Assembly (NCBI GenBank): GCA_003446375.1
Contig: DMAW01000013.1
Location: 1-5,884, forward strand
DNA from: Eubacteriaceae bacterium
Lineage (GTDB): Bacteria > Bacillota > Clostridia > Eubacteriales > Alkalibacteraceae
Direction of reading: 5' to 3'
DNA: 5,884 nucleotides
The notes beneath the pieces were generated by a model, which was not told the origin of the DNA, ran no database searches, and saw nothing but the letters and a program-made list of their open reading frames with translations. The translations under genes and the position numbers were made by a program. This document shows, in pieces, positions 1 to 5,851 of this stretch (positions within the stretch are counted from its first letter, which is position 1; each line of letters starts with the position of its first letter).

Positions 1-46
1 TTTTTGAATACCTGATATTATAAATGCTATATGGAGGTATATACAA

Positions 47-448
47 ATGGGTGAAATAGGTGAATTTCTAGGTTGGCTGACGGTGTTCTCTTTTGGGGCA
101 ACCTTAGCGAATTACATATTAAAATATATTAATAAAAAATATTCAAAATTAATAAATTCCACGCTTAAATATAAAAAATTCAATGCTCTTTTCATGAAAA
201 TATTTGTACGGCATCATAAATTCTGGGGAATTGCTACAATTATAACCCTCTTACTACATTTTTATATTCAGTCAACATTTCGTGAAGTGAGCACTACAGG
301 CCTGATAGCAGGTGGTATATTGCTTATTCAAATGTTATTAGGCATGTCTGGGGCTTACATTTTTAAAAAGAGACAAGGATTGTGGTTTGTTAGTCATAGA
401 ATAATTTCAATCATATTGATATTAGGAATTATCATACATTTATTATAA
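47..448 (+). CDS. Small four-helix membrane protein, predicted bis-heme ferric-reductase-like cytochrome
   Basis: The product is 133 residues with four likely transmembrane helices at about 7-26, 58-76, 84-106 and 114-133, and a basic loop between helices 1 and 2. Helix 2 carries His57 and His71 and helix 4 carries His117 and His131, so each helix has a His-X13-His pair. This is the arrangement by which ferric reductase/NADPH-oxidase-type membrane domains hold two b hemes, one near each face of the membrane. No FAD or NAD(P)H domain is present, so if it does electron transfer it would need a separate partner. His56 next to His57 leaves the exact ligand open. The start is supported by GGAGG at 33-37, nine bases upstream of ATG. 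A terminator follows at 456-482, so it is probably a single gene or the last in an operon. The heme role is inferred from the His spacing; the membrane topology is clear from the sequence. It is probably not part of the recombinase element. Confidence 0.8.
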   Translation: MGEIGEFLGWLTVFSFGATLANYILKYINKKYSKLINSTLKYKKFNALFMKIFVRHHKFWGIATIITLLLHFYIQSTFREVSTTGLIAGGILLIQMLLGMSGAYIFKKRQGLWFVSHRIISIILILGIIIHLL

Positions 449-455
449 AAATCAT

Positions 456-482
456 GCCTAGATTCTATATCTGGGCTTTTTT
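456..482 (+). terminator. Intrinsic terminator of the membrane protein gene
   Basis: An 8-bp stem (456-463 with 469-476, one G-U pair) closes a 5-base loop and is followed directly by six T residues. It sits eight bases after the stop of the plus-strand gene. On the minus strand a shorter T-run lies several bases after the stem, so it may also serve the convergent gene at 486-878. Confidence 0.8.
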
Positions 483-485
483 AAT

Positions 486-878
486 TCACAACATTCTAAT
501 TTCAGCCTGCATTACAGATGCTTCTTCATCATCCCAAAGTGCTTGCAGTTCTTCTCTTGTCGCCACTGGGAAATCTTTCGGTTCCACTTCTCCCATTTGT
601 ATAGGAGCCAAATGAGTGATGATTTCTTGACATAGATTCTGATCAGGACAATTCATAATAAATCCGCCATAAATAGATTCACAAATTAGGCTGTCACACA
701 TATCCGTCATAATAATCTTGTCAGCTGCATAAGCATTCTTACCAATAAAATTAGCAATGTTCTCTGCTGTCATTTTAAACATGTAATCAGTATGCATCCC
801 ATGGTCACCTTGCTTATAAACACATGCATATCCAAGGTTGCCGTCTTCCATCAATTCATATAATTCTTTTGTAGTCAT
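486..878 (-). CDS. Unrecognised 130-residue acidic protein downstream of the recombinase cluster
   Basis: I do not recognise the family. The protein is 130 residues, soluble in appearance (no signal peptide or membrane segment), acidic towards the C terminus (a WDDEEA stretch near residue 115), and contains five cysteines (about 19, 61, 66, 77 and 83). It has no obvious zinc-finger spacing. The start ATG is preceded by GAGGAGA at good distance, which strongly supports a real gene. It lies on the same strand as the three recombinase genes but is separated from rec3 by a terminator at 940-977, so it is likely transcribed from its own promoter (TATAAT at 899-904). Its position at the tail of the recombinase cluster suggests cargo or an accessory gene of that element, but this is inference from neighbourhood only. 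Confidence 0.75.
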   Translation of the reverse strand: MTTKELYELMEDGNLGYACVYKQGDHGMHTDYMFKMTAENIANFIGKNAYAADKIIMTDMCDSLICESIYGGFIMNCPDQNLCQEIITHLAPIQMGEVEPKDFPVATREELQALWDDEEASVMQAEIRML

Positions 879-898
879 TTTATCTTCTCCTCAAATCT

Positions 899-904
899 AT
901 TATA
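899..904 (-). promoter_or_regulatory. Possible -10 box for the 130-residue protein gene
   Basis: A perfect TATAAT on the minus strand lies about 20 bases before the start codon and just before the GAGGAGA ribosome binding site, which would give a very short leader. No good -35 hexamer is seen at 16-18 bases, so this is a weak call. It is supported mainly by the terminator upstream, which makes a local promoter necessary. Confidence 0.35.
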
Positions 905-939
905 GTCTCTCAGTTTGCAACCAATTAGCTGCTCATTTC

Positions 940-977
940 TCAACAAACAAAAACCGCAACTGCATTAACAGCTACGG
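940..977 (-). terminator. Intrinsic terminator after the rec3 recombinase gene
   Basis: On the minus strand a 9-bp stem (977-969 with 962-954, two G-U pairs) with a 6-base loop is followed by a T-rich tract (TTTTTGTTTGTTG). It begins about 30 bases after the rec3 stop codon and would end the recombinase transcript before the next gene. Confidence 0.7.
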
Positions 978-1009
978 CCGGTATGATGTCTTTGCTCTAA
1001 TGCTTATCC

Positions 1010-2665
1010 TTAATCCTCGTAGCAATCCACTTCCTCTGTCATCACAATTCCTGAGTGAAATTGGAGCGTTACCTTCAAGCCCTTATGCACCTTTATGCTA
1101 TAGATCAGCCGCTTGACTAGCTCTTGGTCAAATTCCCTCACCTGTGGGTTGACAGTTGTCACAGCCTTTTCCAGTGCTTCAACCCGCTCTTCATAATTCT
1201 CGGCTTGCTTCTGTGCCCTTACAAGCTTTAATTTCGCCTGTTTAAGCTCATTGGTTCGCTCGGATAAGTGTTTGTATGCATCGTCAAATTCATCGCTTAC
1301 AGCGCCTTGTCTTGCGTTATCTTCGATGAGTTTCAGCATCTGCTTTTGCAGTTGGTCTATCTGGTCATCGTATTCAGTTGAAACACCCTGAGTACTGTAA
1401 TTGCCTATGACCCGAATGACATTTGCTCTGAAAGTTTCTATAAAATCGCCACTGTTTTCGACTACCTTGTTAATGGCTTTCATAATAGCATCGTGGAGCT
1501 GATCTTCCTTTAGGGTTGGTGAGTTTTGACATCTCGAGCTTGTTCCATTTTTTAGCCTGTCCTCACATCGCCATACAGCTGATTTTTGTCCATATTTGGA
1601 CCAGGTCTGTCTTCTATAAGCATGGCCACATTCTCCACACTCAAGTAGTTCGGTAAGTACGTACTTCGAGCTGTATTTGCTCTTTTCTTTTTTTGACTTA
1701 TTTGATTTCCTTGTAACCGCAGATTTATTTAGACTTGCTCTTCTGGCCTTTTCCACCTGTACCTGATGATATAACTCTTTGGGGATAATTGCTTCATGGT
1801 TATCTTCGATGTAGTACTGTGGGGCATATCCCTCATTCTTCACTTTTTTCTTTGTGAGAAAATCGATGGTGTAGGTCTTTTGCATACAAGCATCTCCACA
1901 GAATTTTTCGTTTGAGAGCATTTTGTCGATTGTCCCGGGATGCCAATGATCAAGTCCTGTTACCGTTCTAATATCGTCTTCTTCTAGTCCCTTGGCTATC
2001 TGAATGATGCTTTTACCTTCTAGATATTCTCGGTATATCCGCTTTACAATGATAGCTTCATCTGGCACAATCACAAGGTTTCCATCGTCATCCTTTGTGT
2101 AGCCTAAAAACTTCTTATGATTGACTGAAATAATGCCGTTTTCAAACCGCCTTGTCAAGCCCCATCTTGTGTTTTCGCTGATGTTTCGGCTTTCTTCTTG
2201 TGCTTGGCTGCTCAGGATCGTAATCAGGAGTTCACCACCACTTTCCATGGTGTTGACCCCTTCTTTTTCAAAAATGACTGGGATGTTCTTTTCCTTCAGC
2301 TTTCGGATATATTGAAGGGCATCCACTGTATTTCTTGCGAACCGACTGACCGATTTTGTCAGGATCAAGTCTACTTTTCCCGCCATACAAGCTTCAATCA
2401 TGACATTAAAATCGTCTCGTTTTTTCGTCTGCGTAGCACTCTTACCATCGTCAGCAAATATGCCTGCACACTTCCAGTTGGGATTGCTGTTGATTTTCTC
2501 AGTATAATAGTCAACCTGCGCTTCATAGCTTCCTTCCTGTTGCTCCAGCAAGGTGCTGACCCTACAGTAGGCTGCTACTCGAAGTGTTTTCTGTTCTACT
2601 CGCGTATGTTTGTCATATTTAACTTGAGGCGGTATGATTGCTACCGTTTTTTTCACTACTGCCAT
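1010..2665 (-). CDS. Large serine recombinase, catalytically complete (rec3 of the cluster)
   Basis: This is a site-specific recombinase of the large serine (resolvase/invertase) family, which cuts DNA through a serine and integrates or excises mobile elements. From the ATG at 2665 it is 551 residues. The N-terminal resolvase domain spans about 28-170 and includes YCRVS with catalytic Ser37, then DDGKSAT and KSVSRFARN around 104-112. The 'recombinase' DNA-binding domain follows at about 187-290 (starting near FLGYTKDDDG). A zinc ribbon begins around residue 350 (CGECG, later WRC and SRC). A long coiled coil and a C-terminal beta region complete the protein, the full architecture and a normal length. 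An upstream in-frame TTG (2692) and ATG (2674) exist, but AAAGGA at 2674-2679 sits eight bases before the ATG at 2665, which I prefer. With this start the gene overlaps the end of rec2 by 47 bases, suggesting translational coupling. Its base composition looks richer in GC than rec1 and rec2. Confidence 0.95.
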   Translation of the reverse strand: MAVVKKTVAIIPPQVKYDKHTRVEQKTLRVAAYCRVSTLLEQQEGSYEAQVDYYTEKINSNPNWKCAGIFADDGKSATQTKKRDDFNVMIEACMAGKVDLILTKSVSRFARNTVDALQYIRKLKEKNIPVIFEKEGVNTMESGGELLITILSSQAQEESRNISENTRWGLTRRFENGIISVNHKKFLGYTKDDDGNLVIVPDEAIIVKRIYREYLEGKSIIQIAKGLEEDDIRTVTGLDHWHPGTIDKMLSNEKFCGDACMQKTYTIDFLTKKKVKNEGYAPQYYIEDNHEAIIPKELYHQVQVEKARRASLNKSAVTRKSNKSKKEKSKYSSKYVLTELLECGECGHAYRRQTWSKYGQKSAVWRCEDRLKNGTSSRCQNSPTLKEDQLHDAIMKAINKVVENSGDFIETFRANVIRVIGNYSTQGVSTEYDDQIDQLQKQMLKLIEDNARQGAVSDEFDDAYKHLSERTNELKQAKLKLVRAQKQAENYEERVEALEKAVTTVNPQVREFDQELVKRLIYSIKVHKGLKVTLQFHSGIVMTEEVDCYED

Positions 2666-3587
2666 TTTTACCATCCTTTCGTTTGTACTCAATGCTTATG
2701 TTGAAAGTGATTCCATTTATAAATTCCACTTTCACAAATGTCTCTTTATAGACTGTCATCTGTTTAATAATGGTTTCAAACAGTTCCTCATTAAATTCTG
2801 TCATGGCGTTAATACCTGTTAGAGCCTCTTTTATTTTTTCAGTATTTAGCTTGTGATCCGCAATTTTTGAGCCTTCATAATTAAGCTCAGCTCTTTTAAA
2901 AATCAAATCTGCAAGTTCTGGACTTGAAAATTCACCACCTTGCTCAAGTTCTTTAATTCTATTGTCAGTCTGTCTTAGTTCAAGGTTCATTTTCGGTGGT
3001 TCTTGAGGCGATATCTTTTCAAGCATTTTTTTTTGCTTGATCAGTTGGTTGGTTGCTTCTATAAAGATGCTTTTTAGCTCATCATCAGTGAAAAAACTAT
3101 TCCTGCATAAAACTCGGTTTTCAAAGATATAGTTTCTACACTTCCATTTAATTTTCTCCGAAGGCTTGCCTGCGTGTTCGACATACTTTTTATAGGTTTC
3201 TCCACATTCACCACACTTGATTTTTCCACTTAAAATGCTTTGATTTTTCATCGCATTAAACTGCTGTGTTCTGCCAAGCTTTATTTCTACAGATGCTCTA
3301 AGTTCCCGGGCTTTTTTAAAGGTATCCTCATCAATAAGCCTTGGATAAAACTCATCCCCTTGATATTTGACATTTTGAAGTATCTTGCCTACAGGGCCGT
3401 GATTCCAATTTGGTTTCTTATTGGCATTGAGAATCCCTCGCTCTGTCAGTTCTTTTGCAATGGCTTTTAATGATTTCCCTTTGATATAGTCTATGAAAAT
3501 CGATTTAACTATTTGTGCTTGCTCTTCATTTATTTCTATTTGTCCATTTACCATTTTGTAGCCCATGGGCATATGCCGCTGCATCAT
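2619..3587 (-). CDS. Serine recombinase-like protein without a catalytic domain (rec2 of the cluster)
   Basis: The 322-residue product starts directly at the 'recombinase' DNA-binding domain (PMGYKMVNGQIEINEEQ at residues 7-23, domain to about 100). It continues into a zinc ribbon (CGECG, then WKC and LC, about 124-161), a coiled coil (about 185-245) and a C-terminal beta segment. There is no resolvase domain, no YxRxS serine and no SRFARN motif. This does not look like decay: the gene has a GGAGG ribosome binding site at 3589-3593 and its ATG overlaps the rec1 stop codon by four bases (ATGA), a typical operon junction. The SD spacing to the first ATG is very short, so the second ATG (3584) may be used. 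It likely acts as a DNA-binding partner of the catalytic recombinases rather than as an enzyme; this is inference from domain content and gene order. Multi-gene serine recombinase clusters are known in Firmicutes integrative elements. Confidence 0.88.
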   Translation of the reverse strand: MMQRHMPMGYKMVNGQIEINEEQAQIVKSIFIDYIKGKSLKAIAKELTERGILNANKKPNWNHGPVGKILQNVKYQGDEFYPRLIDEDTFKKARELRASVEIKLGRTQQFNAMKNQSILSGKIKCGECGETYKKYVEHAGKPSEKIKWKCRNYIFENRVLCRNSFFTDDELKSIFIEATNQLIKQKKMLEKISPQEPPKMNLELRQTDNRIKELEQGGEFSSPELADLIFKRAELNYEGSKIADHKLNTEKIKEALTGINAMTEFNEELFETIIKQMTVYKETFVKVEFINGITFNISIEYKRKDGKNGSSEKNGSNHTASS

Positions 3588-4810
3588 GCCTCCTCACCCC
3601 CTTTACTAATGCGCTCTGTTAATTTAAGACCATTGATTAGTTTAAAAGTTATCGTTTTATTTTGTCCTATGATCACCTGATCCACCGTATGGGCAAGTAG
3701 GTTCTCGTCATAGGTATCCATAATTTCTGGGTTGTATTTGATAATTTCAAGGAGCCTTATGGTCCCTTCAATCTCTTTTTCAAATCCGTTTGAATCCAAC
3801 AGACCATTCCTCTTTTTCTTTGTTTCTTCAATTTCGATATTCAGTGCATTTTGCTTTTGTATAAAAAGAGCAGAGTCCATATATCCCTTTTGCACAACTC
3901 GGCTCAGGATATGGCTCTGCTCAGTCAGTTCCATAATTTTGTGATTTAGGTTCTCGATATCGTCTTCTTGTGCTTTACAGGTTCTCAGATTCTTTAGGGA
4001 ATCTAGCAGTGGTATTAGGATATAGGTATAATTGCTGACTAGCTTATTCCACATGGTAAGATAAGCACTTTTGATGATATCTTCTCTTATGGCTTTCATC
4101 TTGCAATTTTCTTTGCTGTTAAGATGGTTTTTACAGCTCCACTGTATTTTTTCATAAGGTTTCCCGATGTAAATCTTTTGTCTTCTGAAGGTTCCACCAC
4201 ATTCTTCACAGATGATTTTACTGCTTAGCTCATATCGATTCTGATACTTTCCACTATCATCCATGCCCATCTGTTTTCTCCGGTATTCATAGACTTCACG
4301 TACCATCACGCCTTGTTCTCTGGTTATAATCGGTTCATGATTGTCTTTAATAAAAAACTGAGGCATCTCTCCACGATTGATTTTCTTCGTGTAAGGGAGT
4401 ACCTCAGTGGTGTAGGTTTTCTGTAAAATCAGATCACCTTCATATATTGGATTTTGTAGAATACCTTTTACCACACTGTCATTCCATGTTTCGGCAGTCC
4501 TAACGGGTGGCACATTATCATTGGTCAAATCTCTTGCAATTACATAGGATCCTTTTCCGTTTAGATAATCTTGAAATATCCTTCGTACTGTTGCAGCTTC
4601 ATCTTCATTGATTATTAGCTCACCATCTTCATCTTTCGTATAGCCATAAGCCACACAGCCGAGATTATAGCTGCCATCTCTGAATCTTTTTTGTATTCCC
4701 CAGCGATTGTTTGATGAGATACTTTCTGATTCACCTTGAGCAATTGAGCTTAGAATTGTCAGCATCTGTTCACTTTGCTCAGACATGGTGTTGATGTTTT
4801 CTTTTTCGAA
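3584..4810 (-). pseudogene. N-terminally truncated large serine recombinase (rec1 remnant)
   Basis: The open frame from the first ATG (4786) gives 400 residues, but homology to rec3 begins earlier, at FEKENINTM just inside the 4810 edge, matching FEKEGVNTM near residue 132 of rec3. Everything before that, including the catalytic serine and the SRFARN motif, is missing. A TGA lies in frame at 4814-4816. What remains is the tail of the catalytic domain (ILSSIAQGESESIS), the DNA-binding 'recombinase' domain (YGYTKDEDG onward), a zinc ribbon (CEECGGTF, then WSC and NC), a coiled coil and the C-terminal strand region. There is no ribosome binding site before the ATG at 4786, and no promoter is evident. 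I therefore read it as a deletion or insertion remnant of a protein of roughly 530 residues, not a gene with a natural late start. It was the first gene of the three-gene recombinase operon, so its loss probably disabled the system and may have removed the operon promoter. Confidence 0.85.
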
Positions 4811-4965
4811 CCGTCAAAAGGCATTTCGTATCGTTTAGTAAAGTGCTATACACCGCTTATTGTCGGACTTTGTTGAAATGAGATTATGTATTGTTCATTT
4901 TCGTTTTGGGGTTTATTGTTTCTTAAAACACCAAGTAAACACCAAGATTCTCACCATATGCACAC
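4811..4965. other. Non-coding stretch at the rec1 breakpoint
   Basis: I see no credible gene here in any frame. The short frames lack ribosome binding sites and resemble nothing known to me. The segment does not continue the recombinase catalytic domain in any frame. It contains the 11-bp direct repeat at 4926-4946 and is the likely terminal region of the element that carried the tyrosine integrase. Confidence 0.5.
4926..4946. repeat. Tandem 11-bp direct repeat (AAACACCAAG x2)
   Basis: AAACACCAAG occurs at 4926-4935 and again at 4937-4946, an 11-base period equal to about one helical turn. It lies between the rec1 breakpoint and the terminator of the small charged protein gene. Closely phased short direct repeats near the end of an element with a tyrosine integrase are typical of arm-type integrase binding sites, and an integrase remnant lies at 5508-5681. 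The repeat is directly seen; the role is inferred. Confidence 0.5.
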
Positions 4966-5015
4966 TTCTAAAAAATAAATGTGCTGTAAGGCTTTTAGTC
5001 TCCTTACAACACATT
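4966..5015 (-). terminator. Strong intrinsic terminator of the small charged protein gene
   Basis: On the minus strand a 14-bp stem (5015-5002 with 4991-4978, one G-U pair) with a 10-base loop is followed by TTTATTTTTT. It lies about 35 bases past the stop codon of the 5051-5392 gene. It would also prevent readthrough from that gene into the rec1 remnant and the rest of the recombinase cluster. Confidence 0.8.
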
Positions 5016-5026
5016 CTGAAATGCCC

Positions 5027-5065
5027 AGTGTACCCGATTTCGGTACACTTTTATTTTTGTTTTTT
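5027..5065 (+). terminator. Second hairpin with T-tract, possible plus-strand terminator
   Basis: A perfect 8-bp inverted repeat (AGTGTACC at 5027-5034 with GGTACACT at 5042-5049, 7-base loop) is followed on the plus strand by a long T-rich tract overlapping the 3' end of the minus-strand gene. No plus-strand gene is seen upstream, so it may block antisense transcription or be a protein-binding palindrome instead. Confidence 0.4.
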
Positions 5066-5392
5066 AAACCAGTTAATAATACCTCTGGCATCTTTAATTT
5101 CCTTAGTATTCCCTCCACTTTGACCATCATCATCATGATATTTATATTCCTCACGTATCCCGATATCTTCAGTAAAAGTAGATGTTTCTTCTTCCCAACG
5201 AGTATATTTCCCGTCTGAACTCCATCCATCATAACTACTTTTTTTCGTTTTTGACTTACCCTTATATTCGTCATCATAGTTATTTACGAAATCATGAAGG
5301 AAATCTACTTCTTCATCTTTTAAACGACTGTTGCTAGTATCCAAGTGTTTACTAATTAGATTCTTCTTTTCTTTTTTCTCTTTGCGATCCAT
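5051..5392 (-). CDS. Small, highly charged protein of unknown function
   Basis: The 113-residue product is very rich in Lys, Asp, Glu, Ser and Tyr. It opens with a lysine/glutamate cluster (MDRKEKKEKKN), has a central low-complexity region rich in Ser, Gly, Thr and Trp, and ends with a possible amphipathic helix (DARGIINWFKKQK). There is no signal peptide, membrane helix or recognisable domain, and I cannot name the family. The gene is well supported: GGAG at 5400-5403 lies seven bases before the ATG, an extended -10 promoter lies upstream at 5466-5474, and a strong terminator follows at 4966-5015. It stands between a tyrosine integrase remnant and the presumed end of that element. It could be a small accessory or cargo protein of the element, but nothing in the sequence tells its role. 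It may be largely disordered. Confidence 0.75.
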   Translation of the reverse strand: MDRKEKKEKKNLISKHLDTSNSRLKDEEVDFLHDFVNNYDDEYKGKSKTKKSSYDGWSSDGKYTRWEEETSTFTEDIGIREEYKYHDDDGQSGGNTKEIKDARGIINWFKKQK

Positions 5393-5465
5393 GAAATTTC
5401 TCCTTTCTTTAATTTACATACCAAGTTGTGCACTGCTTGCATTTCCGTTCAAATCTTTTGCTAAT

Positions 5466-5474
5466 ATTATACCA
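5466..5474 (-). promoter_or_regulatory. Extended -10 promoter for the small charged protein gene
   Basis: The minus strand reads TGGTATAAT, a perfect TATAAT with the TG of an extended -10 element, about 75 bases before the start codon. A clear -35 is lacking, which is usual for extended -10 promoters. Its placement just after the integrase remnant stop codon indicates that the small gene is transcribed independently. Confidence 0.65.
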
Positions 5475-5507
5475 TGTTTTGTCTAACAATTCTGATAAAA
5501 GCACTTT

Positions 5508-5681
5508 TTATATCACCCCATCCAAAGCATCGCTGATGGCACTTGCTACCTTCTCGACAGTGGAGTTATAAACGTGAGCATAGATGTCTTCAGTGGTCTT
5601 GGTATTGGAATGTCCAAGATGCTCTGAAATGAACTTCACCGGTACTCCTGCGTTTATCAGTAGGGATGCATTGGCGTGCCC
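5508..5681 (-). pseudogene. C-terminal fragment of a tyrosine recombinase (phage/ICE-type integrase)
   Basis: About 57 residues of the catalytic domain end survive. They start at GHANASLLINAGVPVKFIS (normally preceded by the catalytic arginine of the H-x-x-R motif), continue through LGHSNTKTTEDIYAHV with the catalytic histidine and the nucleophilic tyrosine (Tyr46 of the open frame), and end at a short C-terminal helix. The N-terminal arm-binding and core-binding domains and the first catalytic arginine, some 300 or more residues, are missing. An open frame continues to an ATG at 5717, but its first dozen residues (MRFYRFVVIILY) do not resemble an integrase and have no ribosome binding site, so they come from foreign DNA joined at about 5681. 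The fragment cannot be active. It marks a former integrative element whose int gene was interrupted by the adjoining segment; the rest of int may lie beyond the far end of that segment. Confidence 0.88.
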
Positions 5682-5690
5682 ATATAGTAT

Positions 5691-5748
5691 AATAACGACG
5701 AAACGGTAAAACCGCATTAATAAAGGGTTTTCAGGGTTTGTCGTTATT
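5691..5748. repeat. Large imperfect palindrome at the junction with the integrase remnant
   Basis: AATAACGAC (5691-5699) is the exact inverse of GTCGTTATT (5740-5748), and nested inside it AAAACC (5708-5713) pairs with GGTTTT (5726-5731), with eight bases between arms on both sides. The whole is a 58-bp symmetric structure beginning about ten bases after the foreign sequence starts. It could be half or all of a recombination site, a terminal repeat of the inserted element, or a regulatory or replication hairpin. The symmetry is directly seen; the function is not known. Confidence 0.55.
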
Positions 5749-5804
5749 CTTTTTCATTCTTTTTCCACATGAAAAGCTAACGAAAAAACCACACGGAAAA
5801 ACCG
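5703..5804. repeat. Repeated 12-mer ACGGwAAAACCG upstream of parA
   Basis: ACGGTAAAACCG (5703-5714) and ACGGAAAAACCG (5793-5804) differ at one base; the first is itself a CGGT-AAA-ACCG inverted repeat. A weaker relative, ACGAAAAAACCA, lies at 5780-5791. Repeats of this size upstream of a parA gene could be operator sites for autoregulation, a partition site, or iterons. The repeat is directly seen; the role is inferred. Confidence 0.5.
5746..5765. repeat. Tandem 10-bp repeat ATTCTTTTTC
   Basis: Two perfect adjacent copies form a pyrimidine-rich tract between the two palindromes upstream of parA. It may simply be low-complexity sequence, or it may be part of a binding array. Confidence 0.5.
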
Positions 5805-5818
5805 TTTGTTATGTTAGC
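5776..5818. repeat. Second imperfect palindrome upstream of parA
   Basis: GCTAAC (5776-5781) pairs with GTTAGC (5813-5818). Pairing continues inward with interruptions (AA with TT at 5784-5785/5809-5810 and 5787-5788/5806-5807), around an inner CGG-AAAAA-CCG at 5794-5804. It spans 43 bp and ends 33 bases before the parA start codon, so it may overlap the parA promoter region. Confidence 0.45.
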
Positions 5819-5851
5819 ACCGAAAATATTTGGGAAAGGAAGGTATACTAT

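Noticed and set aside
2198..2704. Plus-strand open frame of 168 codons antisense to rec3
   Set aside because: It is the shadow of the conserved recombinase catalytic domain on the other strand and has no independent support.
3584..4786. rec1 as an intact gene starting at the ATG at 4786
   Set aside because: Homology extends upstream of this ATG to 4810, no ribosome binding site precedes it, and the catalytic domain is missing, so a truncated remnant is the better reading.
5027..5049. AGTGTACC/GGTACACT palindrome as an integrase core site
   Set aside because: It lies downstream of the small gene with a T-tract typical of a terminator, and no second copy is seen elsewhere in the window.
4811..5050. 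A tRNA gene as integration target near the integrase remnant
   Set aside because: No cloverleaf, T-loop (GGTTCRANTC) or acceptor-end signature could be found on either strand here or at 5393-5507.
4860..5123. Plus-strand open frame of 87 codons across the terminator region
   Set aside because: It has no ribosome binding site, runs through two hairpins and the antisense of the small charged protein gene, and shows no recognisable protein features.
4951..5277. Minus-strand open frame of 108 codons overlapping the small charged protein gene
   Set aside because: It is a different frame of the same DNA without a ribosome binding site and runs through the strong terminator hairpin; the 5051-5392 frame has SD, promoter and terminator.
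5508..5717. The 69-codon integrase frame as a small standalone gene or excisionase
   Set aside because: It contains only the end of the integrase catalytic domain, the leader residues are foreign, and there is no ribosome binding site at the ATG.
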